This document shows positions 35,384 to 42,761 of a DNA stretch of 64,000 nt, in pieces. Position numbers and translations under genes: made by a program. Below the pieces are notes generated by a model. That model was not told the DNA's origin and ran no database searches. It saw only the letters and a list, made by a program, of their open reading frames with translations. The stretch's first letter is position 1. Each line of letters starts with the position of its first letter. Source of the DNA: Streptomyces misionensis (lineage in GTDB: Bacteria; Actinomycetota; Actinomycetes; Streptomycetales; Streptomycetaceae); contig NZ_FNTD01000004.1 of assembly GCF_900104815.1 (NCBI RefSeq), forward strand, positions 4,108,501 through 4,172,500. Reading direction: 5' to 3'.

Positions 35384-35899
35384 TCAGGTGACCTTCGGCA
35401 GCAGCGGCACCAGCCGGTCCCAGCGGGCGATCTCGCACCCGTTCCCGCGCCCGAAGGAGGCGTCGACGGGCCGCCCGGCCCACCGCCCGGTGACCCGCGC
35501 GGTGGCGGGCCCGCCGGAGATCATGCTGCACACGCTCCCGGGGGGCACCGGCGCGAACACGTCCCGCCCCCACTGGGTCTGCGCGTCAAGCCCGCGACAG
35601 GCACCCTCCACGTCCGGGTGATGCCCGCCGCCGGGATGACAGAACAGTTCGTACGTCCCGTCCCGCCCGGCCCCGGCGTGCCGGACGACGACGGTGAGGT
35701 GATCACCGCCCGGCACGGTGCCGGCCGCCGCGGCGGGCACGGCGGCCAGCGCCACGGCGGACAGGGACGCGGAGACGGACAAGGCCACGGAGGCGGCCAC
35801 GGACACGGACGCGGTGACGGGGACGGCGACGGCGGCGGCGAGCCCCGCCCGGATCCTCCGCCACCCCCCGCCCGGCACTCCCGAGAGAACAGAACCCAT
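35384..35899 (-). CDS. subtilisin inhibitor-like (SSI family) secreted protein
   Basis: A 171-residue secreted serine protease inhibitor candidate. The signal region is unusually long (about 60 residues) and built from repeated Ala-Val-Ser pairs ending AAAAG. The mature domain has the SSI layout with four cysteines (LFCHPGG, GACRGL, VCSMISGG, NGCEIARW) and the conserved VTGRWAGRPV and F-R-N-G-C-E segments. The reactive-site region between the third cysteine and GGPATARV is short and unlike classic SSI (Met-Val-Tyr), so inhibitory specificity may differ. Start ATG at 35899 after GAGGGAGG. Confidence 0.82.
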   Translation of the reverse strand: MGSVLSGVPGGGWRRIRAGLAAAVAVPVTASVSVAASVALSVSASLSAVALAAVPAAAAGTVPGGDHLTVVVRHAGAGRDGTYELFCHPGGGHHPDVEGACRGLDAQTQWGRDVFAPVPPGSVCSMISGGPATARVTGRWAGRPVDASFGRGNGCEIARWDRLVPLLPKVT

Positions 35900-36068
35900 G
35901 CCTCCCTCAACGCCCGACCGCCGCAGACGTTGCGCGCCACCCCGGCACGAGAAGCCCTTTGCCCTGCGGCCCGCCTGCCTAGTACCGTGGGGGTCGATTG
36001 GTGACGGGGCCCTCGGCTGTGTCATCATCTGCACGCACCACTCGCGCGCTCGCGTGAGCGGTTGTGCT

Positions 36069-36159
36069 GGAGGCGTCGCCTAGTCCGGTCTATGGCGCCG
36101 CACTGCTAATGCGGTTTGGGCCTTAAAGCCCATCGAGGGTTCAAATCCCTCCGCCTCCG
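36069..36159 (+). tRNA. tRNA-Ser (anticodon GCT)
   Basis: A 91-base class II tRNA. The acceptor GGAGGCG pairs with CGCCTCC, the anticodon loop CTGCTAA gives GCT, a long variable arm is present and the T arm is GAGGG-TTCAAAT-CCCTC. The discriminator is G and CCA is not encoded. It reads AGC and AGU. Confidence 0.95.
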
Positions 36160-36167
36160 CCCCAACC

Positions 36168-36197
36168 GAAGCCCCGGTCCCTGTGGACCGGGGCTTC
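36168..36197 (+). terminator. terminator after tRNA-Ser(GCT)
   Basis: GAAGCCCCGGTCC and GGACCGGGGCTTC form a perfect 13-bp stem with a CTGT loop, followed by GTCGTT, eight bases after the tRNA end. Confidence 0.9.
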
Positions 36198-36275
36198 GTC
36201 GTTCCCGCCGTTCACTCCCCCCACCTCCCCCATCCTGGGCGTTTCCGCAGGTCAGAGGGGGTGAGCCAATCGGAT

Positions 36276-36304
36276 TTCACATGACGGCGGCAGTCATGTA
36301 ATGT
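36276..36304 (+). promoter_or_regulatory. likely promoter of tRNA-Arg(ACG)
   Basis: TTCACA at 36276-36281 and TAATGT at 36299-36304 are spaced by 17 bp, close to the vegetative consensus TTGACA-N17-TANNNT, about 60 bp before the tRNA. The spacer and box edges contain the dyad ACATGAC-N7-GTCATGT (36279-36299). Confidence 0.55.
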
Positions 36305-36364
36305 TCTTCCTGTCGCCGGGACGGGCCGAAAGGAACCGAAACGGAGACAAGAACAAAAGAACAA

Positions 36365-36437
36365 GCACTCGTAGCTTAACGGATAGAGCATCTGACTACG
36401 GATCAGAAGGTTGCAGGTTCGAATCCTGCCGAGTGCA
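36365..36437 (+). tRNA. tRNA-Arg (anticodon ACG)
   Basis: A 73-base tRNA. The acceptor GCACTCG pairs with CGAGTGC, the anticodon stem-loop is TCTGA-CTACGGA-TCAGA giving ACG (A34 would be converted to inosine by the tadA product of this window), and the T arm is GCAGG-TTCGAAT-CCTGC. The discriminator is A. Confidence 0.96.
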
Positions 36438-36445
36438 CACAGAAC

Positions 36446-36473
36446 AGAGGCCCCGGAGAGATCCGGGGCCTCT
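36446..36473 (+). terminator. terminator after tRNA-Arg(ACG)
   Basis: AGAGGCCCCGGA and TCCGGGGCCTCT form a perfect 12-bp stem around a GAGA tetraloop, eight bases after the tRNA. Confidence 0.92.
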
Positions 36474-36494
36474 GGCGTTGGTTCGCTTTCGCGC

Positions 36495-36785
36495 TCAGGT
36501 CTCCGACGGACGGATGTCGTCCAGGCTGCCGACGATCGTCACCGGGGTCGGGTGGGCGGGTGTGGGGACCTGGATGAGGATCGGGACGTAGACCACGTCG
36601 CCGTGCCGGTACTCGGCCTTCCATGAATGCCGGTAACACACGGTCGCGTCGGGACTGCGGTGTGTCGCGTAACACCGGACCGCCGACTCCGTGGGTCCGG
36701 GCCGCGGTTCCTGTGCCGGGGAGAATGCCGTGCAACACAGGGCGGCGGCCAGGAGGTTGACGCTCAGTAAGGCTGCTTTCCGCAT
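36495..36785 (-). CDS. small secreted protein with two cysteines
   Basis: A 96-residue protein with a clear Sec signal (MRKAALLSVNLLAAALCC, cleavage near residue 25). The mature part of about 70 residues has two cysteines (VRCYATH, TVCYRH), which could form one disulphide, and ends in a VVYVPILIQVPTP strand and an acidic tail. It is not a lipoprotein, since the cysteines at 17-18 do not fit a lipobox. Co-directional with the LuxR gene, whose stop lies 26 bp upstream, so it may share that transcript. No family recognised. Confidence 0.65.
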   Translation of the reverse strand: MRKAALLSVNLLAAALCCTAFSPAQEPRPGPTESAVRCYATHRSPDATVCYRHSWKAEYRHGDVVYVPILIQVPTPAHPTPVTIVGSLDDIRPSET

Positions 36786-36811
36786 CGGTCCACCCCTTTC
36801 GCGGATACCCG

Positions 36812-39400
36812 TCAGCGTTTCGGATCGTGGAGTTTGCGGGCGGCTTCCTGCCGGGAGTGGACGCCGAGTTTCGCGAGTACCGCGCCCACGTGGTGCCCGG
36901 CGGTCTTGCGCGTGATGTAGAGGCGGGCGGCGATCTCGGCGTCCGACATGCCTTCGTGCAGCAGCTTGAGCACGTCCATCTCCCGGACGGTCAGCCCGTA
37001 CGGATTGGCCAGGGTGGCCGCCCGCGGGCCGCGCCGGATCGGGCGGACGCCGCGGGCACGCATCACGGCGCGGGTACGCGCCACGACCGGCCGGGCGCCG
37101 AGCGCCTCGAAGGCGGCCAGAGCCTGGTGCAGCGCCGGGGCGTCACCGGACAGCCGGACCAGCGCGGCCTGGTACGCGCAGCCGAGCCCGTCCCATTGCT
37201 CCGCCGCACCGGCCCAGTCGCCGGCCAGTTCCAGCGCGTAGGGTCCCGCTGCGGGAACCGGCCGGGGTGTTCCTCCGGCACGGCGGACCCAGCAGGCCAG
37301 GGGCCCGGACAGCCAGGGGTGGTCCCGCTCGGCCAGGGCGTCCAGACCGCGTTGCGCCTCCGTGCGCACCCGGTCGAGGTCGCCGCCCAGCCAGGCCGCC
37401 TCGACTCGGGCCTCCCACCCCAGGCCCGTGTCCAGCAGGCAGCCCGGGTCGACCGAGCCCGCCGCCTGCTCCAGCAGGGGCCATGCCCGGGCCTTGCCCT
37501 GGCGGGCCCGCACCAGGCCCAGGACGGTCAAGGCCAGGGCCCGGGCGACGGGTGGCGGGCCGGGGTGGCAGAGGACTCCCTGCGCGGTGTCGGCGGCCTG
37601 GGCCCACAAGCCCCGGGCCAGCAGTCCCCAGCTGCCCCAGGCCCTCGTGCACAGCAGGTAGGACAGCAGGTCGTGATCGAGGCAGTAGGCCTCCGCCCGG
37701 TTCACGGCCGCGGTGGTCCGGGCGGCATCGCGCCGGAGCGCGGCGAACCAGCACATGGCGAGCGCCAGGAAGCCCGCGTCCTCCGGCAGGTCCTGCGCCA
37801 TCGCGCTGGACATGGCAAGTTCGCATTCCTCCCAGCCGGAGCCGTTGCTCAGCATGTCCGCCGCCGCGGCATGGAAGCGGGCCTGGACGACCACTCCCGC
37901 GTCGCCGAAGCGCTCGCCCAGAGCGATCGCCTTCTCGGCGTACGCGGTGGTCACCCGCGTTTCCTCGTGCCGGTAGCAGGCGAGCTGACAGAGGTTCAGG
38001 TACGCCCGGGCCAGTTCCCGGCCGGGCCCCAGTCCTTCGAGCACCCGTACCGCCTCCAGGCCGGTCCGTCCGGCCTCCGCGGTCAGCCCGAGCGGCCACA
38101 GCCAGCAGGACAGCCGGCGCAGGTCCTCGCCCTCGCGCAGCCGGTCGCCCAGGGCGCGGCGCAGCTCCAACGCCGTACGGCGAGAGGCGATTCCCTCGTC
38201 CAGCCTGCCGGAGAGCCCACACGCGTGCGAATGGCCCTCCAGGAGGGAGGCCCTTCGGTCGAGCGGCAGGGGGTCGGCGTACCGCAGGGCGCGGGCGTAC
38301 TGGGCGGCCGCCTCCCGGTGCGCGCCCGATGCGGCGGCATGCGCGGCCGCGTCGGGCGCGTACTCCAACACGGCGGCCGGGTCCCCGGCGCCCTCGGCGT
38401 GATCGGCCAGCAGCGCCAGATCGTCCGCGGCGACCGGACCGGACCGCATCGCCGCCAGTACCTGCCGGTGCACCCGCAGACGGCAGGCGGCGGGGACGGA
38501 CTCCAGCACCGCCTGCCGGGTCAGCTCATGACGGAACTCGGCCACCTGTCCGTCGGTCCGTACGATCCCGCCGGCCACGGCGTCATCGAGCGCCGCCTCC
38601 GAGGCGGGCAGCAGGTCGGCCAGCAGCGCCAGCGGGACCCGGCGCCCCAGGACCGCCAGCACGTCGACGACTCCGCGCGCCGCGGCGGACAGCCCGGCCA
38701 GGCGGCCGGCGACGGCCTCGCGCACCGTTGCGGGGATGGGCTCCTCAGGGGAGTTCAGCATCGCGGTGACGATGAACGGGTTGCCGGCGGAGTCCTGGTG
38801 CAGCCGCTCGGCGTCGACGGTGTGTCCGCGGGCCAGCCGGGCCACGGCCCGACGGCTCAACGGGGCCAAGTCGTGGCGGTACACCCACGGGTACCCGGCC
38901 AGGGTGCCCAGGAGCGCGGTCACGGTGTGGGTGCGGCCTATCTCGTCGTCGCGGTAGGTGGCCACCACCAGCGCCGGAACGCCGGGCAGACGTCTGGCCA
39001 GATAGCGCAGCAGGTCCATGGTGGTCTCGTCCGCCCAGTGGACGTCCTCCACGACCAGCAGGCTGGGGTAGGAGGTCAGGTCGGCGAGCAGCGCGTCGAA
39101 CACCTCGTCGGGACGACAGGTGCCGACCAGCGCCCCGCTCAGGGCCGTCCGCACCGGCCGGCCCAGACGCGGGGCCAGGTCGGTCAGAGGGCCGAAGGGG
39201 CGGGGGGCGGACAGCGGGTCACAGGCGCCGACCAGTATCCGGATCCGGGGATCGGCGAGCTGGGCCAGGCGGTTGACGACGCTGGTCTTGCCGATGCCGG
39301 CCTCGCCGCGTACGAGTGCCAGTCGTCCAGGGCCGACCGCGGCCGCCCGGAGGTGACCGGTGAGGTCCTGTAGCACGGCCTCTCGCTCTAGCAGGTCCAT
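36812..39400 (-). CDS. LAL-type (large ATP-binding) LuxR family transcriptional regulator
   Basis: An 862-residue regulator. The N-terminal AAA-type ATPase has Walker A GEAGIGKTS (about residue 35) and Walker B LLVVEDVHWADE (about residue 118), followed by the typical YRDDE segment. A long helical TPR-like middle region (about 400-760) comes next. The C-terminal LuxR helix-turn-helix (about 795-855) reads LTVREMDVLKLLHEGMSDAEIAARLYITRKTAGHHVGAVLAKLGV in pieces. The ATG at 39400 starts the usual DLLERE. LAL proteins often control nearby clusters; the divergent polyasparagine gene and the downstream small secreted protein are candidate targets (inference). Confidence 0.92.
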   Translation of the reverse strand: MDLLEREAVLQDLTGHLRAAAVGPGRLALVRGEAGIGKTSVVNRLAQLADPRIRILVGACDPLSAPRPFGPLTDLAPRLGRPVRTALSGALVGTCRPDEVFDALLADLTSYPSLLVVEDVHWADETTMDLLRYLARRLPGVPALVVATYRDDEIGRTHTVTALLGTLAGYPWVYRHDLAPLSRRAVARLARGHTVDAERLHQDSAGNPFIVTAMLNSPEEPIPATVREAVAGRLAGLSAAARGVVDVLAVLGRRVPLALLADLLPASEAALDDAVAGGIVRTDGQVAEFRHELTRQAVLESVPAACRLRVHRQVLAAMRSGPVAADDLALLADHAEGAGDPAAVLEYAPDAAAHAAASGAHREAAAQYARALRYADPLPLDRRASLLEGHSHACGLSGRLDEGIASRRTALELRRALGDRLREGEDLRRLSCWLWPLGLTAEAGRTGLEAVRVLEGLGPGRELARAYLNLCQLACYRHEETRVTTAYAEKAIALGERFGDAGVVVQARFHAAAADMLSNGSGWEECELAMSSAMAQDLPEDAGFLALAMCWFAALRRDAARTTAAVNRAEAYCLDHDLLSYLLCTRAWGSWGLLARGLWAQAADTAQGVLCHPGPPPVARALALTVLGLVRARQGKARAWPLLEQAAGSVDPGCLLDTGLGWEARVEAAWLGGDLDRVRTEAQRGLDALAERDHPWLSGPLACWVRRAGGTPRPVPAAGPYALELAGDWAGAAEQWDGLGCAYQAALVRLSGDAPALHQALAAFEALGARPVVARTRAVMRARGVRPIRRGPRAATLANPYGLTVREMDVLKLLHEGMSDAEIAARLYITRKTAGHHVGAVLAKLGVHSRQEAARKLHDPKR

Positions 39401-39605
39401 CACCACTCATTTTCTCTCCGCGACCGGAGCCGCGCAAAAGATCCAAGCGGATCAAGACGGCTCGACAGGTGGGGTGATGCGGGGAATCCGGACTGGCACG
39501 TGGGGTGTGCCGGGGCGGAACTTGGGGTGCCCGCCCGATGTGTCCCCGACCGCGGCGGATGCATGCTGGCGGAAAGCGCACGCCTTGGTGTTCCGGTTGC
39601 CAATT

Positions 39606-39619
39606 CCCGAGATTTCGGC
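39606..39619. promoter_or_regulatory. dyad upstream of the first polyasparagine gene
   Basis: CCCGAGATTTCGGC contains the perfect inverted arms CCGA and TCGG around GATT, 56 bases before the ATG at 39675. Nearly the same sequence occurs upstream of the second polyasparagine gene at 40814-40826. Confidence 0.4.
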
Positions 39620-39674
39620 GGCTGGTTGCGGGCGAATCGGTGCGACTATCCGGACTCATCGAAAAGAGATCGTG

Positions 39675-40253
39675 ATGCTCAAGAAGGTTGCAAAGCGTAC
39701 GGCGGTGCTGACCGCATCGGCCGCTCTGGCAGCAGGGGGCGCCCTGGTCCCCTCCACCGCGTTCGCGGCTCCGACGCCGACAGTCGCTCACGTGACGACG
39801 CCGAATGACAACGGCGGCGGAAACAACAACAACAATAACAACAACAACGGCCGGGGCAGGCACCACCACAACAACAACAATAACAACAACAACAACAACG
39901 GTCGGGGCGGGAACAACAACAACAACAATAACAACAACGGTCGGGGTGGGAACAACAACAACAACAATAACAACAACGGTCGAGGTGGGAACAACAACAA
40001 TAACAACAACAATAACGGCGGGCGGGGTGGCAACAACAACAATAACAACAACAACAACGGCGGAGGCGGGAACAACAACAATAACAACAACAACAACGGC
40101 CGGGGCGGGAACAACAACAACAATAACAACAACAACGGCGGAGGCGGAAACAACAACAATAACAACAACAACAACGGTGGGGGCGGGAACAACAACAATA
40201 ACAACAACAATGGTGGGGGCGGCAACAACAACAATAACAACAACAACGGCTGA
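39675..40253 (+). CDS. secreted polyasparagine repeat protein
   Basis: A 192-residue protein. Residues 1-32 are a Sec signal (MLKKVAKRTAVLTASAALAAGG, cleavage after AFA). After a linker of about 17 residues the rest is low complexity: eleven runs of 8-10 asparagines separated by GRGG, GGGG, GGRGG or GRGRHHH. By count about 98 of 192 residues are asparagine. The Asn frame is chosen because only it carries the start codon, ribosome site (AAAGAG) and signal peptide. Function is unknown; poly-Asn tracts are prone to beta aggregation, so a surface or matrix amyloid is possible. It is divergent from the LAL gene and converges on a second Asn-rich gene. Confidence 0.8.
   Translation: MLKKVAKRTAVLTASAALAAGGALVPSTAFAAPTPTVAHVTTPNDNGGGNNNNNNNNNGRGRHHHNNNNNNNNNNGRGGNNNNNNNNNGRGGNNNNNNNNNGRGGNNNNNNNNNGGRGGNNNNNNNNNGGGGNNNNNNNNNGRGGNNNNNNNNNGGGGNNNNNNNNNGGGGNNNNNNNNGGGGNNNNNNNNG
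39822..40247 (+). repeat. tandem repeat encoding Asn(8-10)-Gly/Arg units
   Basis: Eleven poly-Asn blocks with a basic period of 39 bp (four spacer codons plus nine Asn codons); variants of 36 and 42 bp occur. Within blocks AAC dominates with usually one AAT whose place is shared between blocks (five AAC, AAT, three AAC; or three AAC, AAT, five AAC). This indicates duplication of whole units rather than slippage of single codons only. Confidence 0.9.
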
Positions 40254-40260
40254 ACTTCAC

Positions 40261-40299
40261 AGCCCGGCGGCCGATGGAAGTCCACTCGGTCGCCGGGCT
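40261..40299. terminator. bidirectional terminator between the two Asn-rich genes
   Basis: AGCCCGGCG at 40261-40269 pairs with CGCCGGGCT at 40291-40299, and CCGA/TCGG extends the stem inside after a one-base mismatch. It starts seven bases after the first gene and serves both convergent genes. Confidence 0.8.
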
Positions 40300-40352
40300 G
40301 TTCCGTGTCGACGCTGCTGAAGAGGCTTCAGCTCCCTATCGGGATCGGCGTC

Positions 40353-40787
40353 TCAGCTCTGGTGGCAGTTGATGTTCTGGTTTCCGGTGAAGGTGTTGCC
40401 CGATCCGACCTGCCCCTTCGGGTAGCAGACCTGGAAGTTGAAGAGGGACTTGCCCAGGAGCGGGAGGAGCCCCGTCACGTTTCCCTGGGTCTGGCTGTCG
40501 CCGTTGTTGTTGTTATTGTTGTTGTTCGTGCCACCCCCGTTGTTGTTATTGTTGTTGTTCGGGCCGCCTGCGTTGTTGTTGTTATTGTTGTTGTTGGTGG
40601 TCTGGGTTCCGGTGGGGGTGTCGCCCTGGCCGGTCGACCCCATCGTGTAGGGCATTCGCAGGAGCGGAATGCTGTCCAGAACCGAGAGGAGACCCCCGTC
40701 GCTTTGGGCCTGGGCGCCGGCGGCGCTGAAGAGAATTGCCGCGGTGGCAGCGGCGCTGATCGTGGCAAAACGCTTGGCGAGCTTCAC
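40353..40787 (-). CDS. secreted Asn-rich protein with C-terminal two-cysteine domain
   Basis: A 144-residue protein. A Sec signal (MKLAKRFATISAAATAAILF, cleavage after AQA) is followed by a hydrophobic segment (GGLLSVLDSIPLLRMPY), three polyasparagine runs (8, 7 and 8 residues) separated by AGGP and GGGT, and a C-terminal domain LLPLLGKSLFNFQVCYPKG...NQNINCHQS with two cysteines 20 residues apart. The C-terminal spacing recalls chaplins but the sequence is not a chaplin. GTG start at 40787 with AAAGG upstream. It converges on the larger polyasparagine gene and shares its upstream dyad, so the two are probably used together on the cell surface (inference). Confidence 0.78.
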   Translation of the reverse strand: MKLAKRFATISAAATAAILFSAAGAQAQSDGGLLSVLDSIPLLRMPYTMGSTGQGDTPTGTQTTNNNNNNNNAGGPNNNNNNNGGGTNNNNNNNNGDSQTQGNVTGLLPLLGKSLFNFQVCYPKGQVGSGNTFTGNQNINCHQS

Positions 40788-40813
40788 TCGGCCGACCTTT
40801 CCTCGTCTCTGGT

Positions 40814-40826
40814 GCCGAATCTCGGG
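40814..40826. promoter_or_regulatory. dyad upstream of the second Asn-rich gene
   Basis: On the minus strand CCCGAGATTCGGC holds the arms CCGA and TCGG around GAT, 27 bases before the GTG start. It matches the site at 39606-39619 except for one T. Confidence 0.4.
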
Positions 40827-40991
40827 CTTTAGTGGTCAGGATGACGAACCGCGGGCGCCGAACGATTACCAGGCACGCTGCGGCGCCCGCGTTTTCCCCC
40901 GTACAGCCCCAGAATTCCTGCTCGGTCCTCGTGGCGCGGCTGAGTACCGCTCCTCATGGCGCCCGTTCGCCCGTTCGGGGAAACTGGCGGC

Positions 40992-41408
40992 ATGGATCTG
41001 CCCGTCGCCCCGCCGGCCTTCGACGCGACCACCGGTCCGGGGGCACACCGCCGTGCCGACCTCGGTGCCGACATCGGGGTCGGCTGCGCGCTGCTGCTCC
41101 TGGAGCTGATCGCCCTGGCGGGGATCTTCTGGCTCTGGTTCCTGACCGGGTTCGACCTCGACCCGGCCGAGACCGCCACCGCCGCCCCGCTGTGGCCCTA
41201 CCTTGCGGCCGTCGGCGGGGTCGGCGTGCTCGCCGTCGTGGCGACCGCGATCGCCGCGCGGGCGGGGGCCCTCGTCACCGTGGTCACCCAGGCGGTCGTG
41301 GTCGTGCTGACCGCGGTCGTCGTGTTCGGCGGCGCCACGGCGCAGTCCCACCAGGACCGGCTGTGCCGTGACACGCCCTCGGCCGCCGGCTGCCGGGACG
41401 ACCGTTAG
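40992..41408 (+). CDS. small integral membrane protein
   Basis: A 138-residue protein with three hydrophobic helices (about residues 27-53, 66-90 and 92-115) and a C-terminal tail with two cysteines (DRLCRDTPSAAGCRDD) that probably faces outside. The N-terminal 25 residues are polar (MDLPVAPPAFDATTG). An upstream in-frame start 12 codons earlier is possible, but the ATG at 40992 matches the protein type I recall from other streptomycetes. No function is known. It stands alone between the Asn-rich gene and a convergent transporter gene. Confidence 0.7.
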   Translation: MDLPVAPPAFDATTGPGAHRRADLGADIGVGCALLLLELIALAGIFWLWFLTGFDLDPAETATAAPLWPYLAAVGGVGVLAVVATAIAARAGALVTVVTQAVVVVLTAVVVFGGATAQSHQDRLCRDTPSAAGCRDDR

Positions 41409-41432
41409 CCGCAGCGGTACCGCCGGGCGTGC

Positions 41433-42608
41433 TCAGGCGGTCACCCGTGCCGATCCGGGGGCGCGCGCCAGGAGCGAGAGGTGGAGGCACCCCGCGAGAA
41501 GGCAGACGGCCGAGACGCCCGCCAGCAGTGCCGGGGCGTGGCGGGCGGGGACGAAGAAGCCCGTCGTGAAGCTGAGGAAGAGGGACGCGTTCAGGATCCA
41601 GTTGAAGGCGGCCCAGGCGTGCGGCTGGGCCTCGGCCGGTATGCCCGACCAGATGACGCGGGTGAGGAGGAGGTTGAAGACGCCGTTGCCGATGCCGCCC
41701 AGGGCGAAGGTGGCGGCGGCGGTCCAGAAGGGCAGGCCGAGGCTCGGGAGACCGAGCGCCAGGGCCACCAGGACGTTGGCGAGGGGGAGGAGGAGGCGGA
41801 CGCCCGTGAGGCGCCTCGGCGTCGCCGCCGCCGTGACCATGGAAGCCACGGCCCAGCAGGCCAGCACCACGCCGAGCCCGTTCGCGTCGTACCCGGGCGT
41901 CCGGGCCAGCATGAAGGGGCCCGACACGCCCTCCAGGCTGGTGGTGAGCAGCATGGTGCTCACGCAGACCAGGCCGAGGGCGCCGAACGCGCCGGGGGAC
42001 AGCAGCCGGCGGAAGCCCGCGGTGGCGCTGCGGTGGGCCGGCGCGCCGTCCTCCGGGATTCTCGGGGACCACGCCACGGCCAGGACGAGCAGGAAGGTCA
42101 GGGCGTCCAGCGCGAAGGCCGGGCCCGGCCCGGAGAAGCCCACCACGACGCCGGCCAGAACCATGCCCAAAGCACCGGCGCCCGCCTTCGACACCGCCCA
42201 CCACTTGGCCAGTTCGGCCTGCCGCCCGTCGCTCAGCGCATGCAGGAGCGAGCGTGAGAACGGCATGGTCAGGGCCTCGCAGGACGCGGCGACGAGGACA
42301 CCGGCCAGGACGACCGTCCGGTCGCCGGCCGTCGCGGCCGCGACGGCGAACGCCGCCACCTGCCCGATCAGCCCGGCCCGCCACGCGGTCCGGGAACGGA
42401 GCCAGCCCCGGGAGCTGACCAGCGGGGTCAGCACCAGGACCGGAACCGTCTGGGCGGCCAGCACGGCGGCGAGGAACGTCGTCGACCCCGTCCGCACCGC
42501 GATGAGCGCGTACGCCACCTGGACCAGCTTGTCGCCGAACTCCGAGGCGGACAGGGCGAGAAGAAGTCTGACGAGCCCGGCTGGACAGGCGCCGGAACGG
42601 GCTGACAA
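41433..42608 (-). CDS. MFS transporter
   Basis: A 391-residue major facilitator with about eleven or twelve transmembrane helices. The first half contains the loop SSRGWLRSRTAWRAG between helices 2 and 3, and the central cytoplasmic loop lies near residue 205. No substrate motif is recognisable; the type is that of small drug or metabolite exporters. There is no ATG near the first helix. The TTG at 42608 is the best start because GGGAGG lies eight bases upstream and the helix begins 11 residues later. It is monocistronic. Confidence 0.82.
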   Translation of the reverse strand: MSARSGACPAGLVRLLLALSASEFGDKLVQVAYALIAVRTGSTTFLAAVLAAQTVPVLVLTPLVSSRGWLRSRTAWRAGLIGQVAAFAVAAATAGDRTVVLAGVLVAASCEALTMPFSRSLLHALSDGRQAELAKWWAVSKAGAGALGMVLAGVVVGFSGPGPAFALDALTFLLVLAVAWSPRIPEDGAPAHRSATAGFRRLLSPGAFGALGLVCVSTMLLTTSLEGVSGPFMLARTPGYDANGLGVVLACWAVASMVTAAATPRRLTGVRLLLPLANVLVALALGLPSLGLPFWTAAATFALGGIGNGVFNLLLTRVIWSGIPAEAQPHAWAAFNWILNASLFLSFTTGFFVPARHAPALLAGVSAVCLLAGCLHLSLLARAPGSARVTA

Positions 42609-42761
42609 CGCTGCCGCCTCCCACCCTCGGAGAAATGACAGGGGAGGCTATCCCGCGCCCGGCCGGCGGCGCTCGGAATTTCCGGCCCCGGTTCGGCACT
42701 CCCGCGCCGGAGGCCCGTCTCCCGGGACCGCTGTCAGACCCACCCCCTACCCTCACGAGTG

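Noticed and set aside
31845-35621. A 1258-codon plus-strand frame opposite the PAS protein
   Set aside because: It is Gly/Arg-rich without domains and mirrors the GC-rich linker of the real minus-strand gene.
39788-40320. Poly-Leu/Pro and poly-Thr frames across the Asn repeat
   Set aside because: They are the other frames of the AAC repeat; only the Asn frame has a ribosome site and signal peptide.
39788-40650. CRISPR array (regular repeats)
   Set aside because: The regular blocks are in-frame protein repeats without unique spacers, and no cas genes are present.
40353-40787. Chaplin or rodlin assignment for the second Asn-rich protein
   Set aside because: The two cysteines and hydrophobic segment recall chaplins, but the chaplin sequence pattern and the rodlin sequence are not found.
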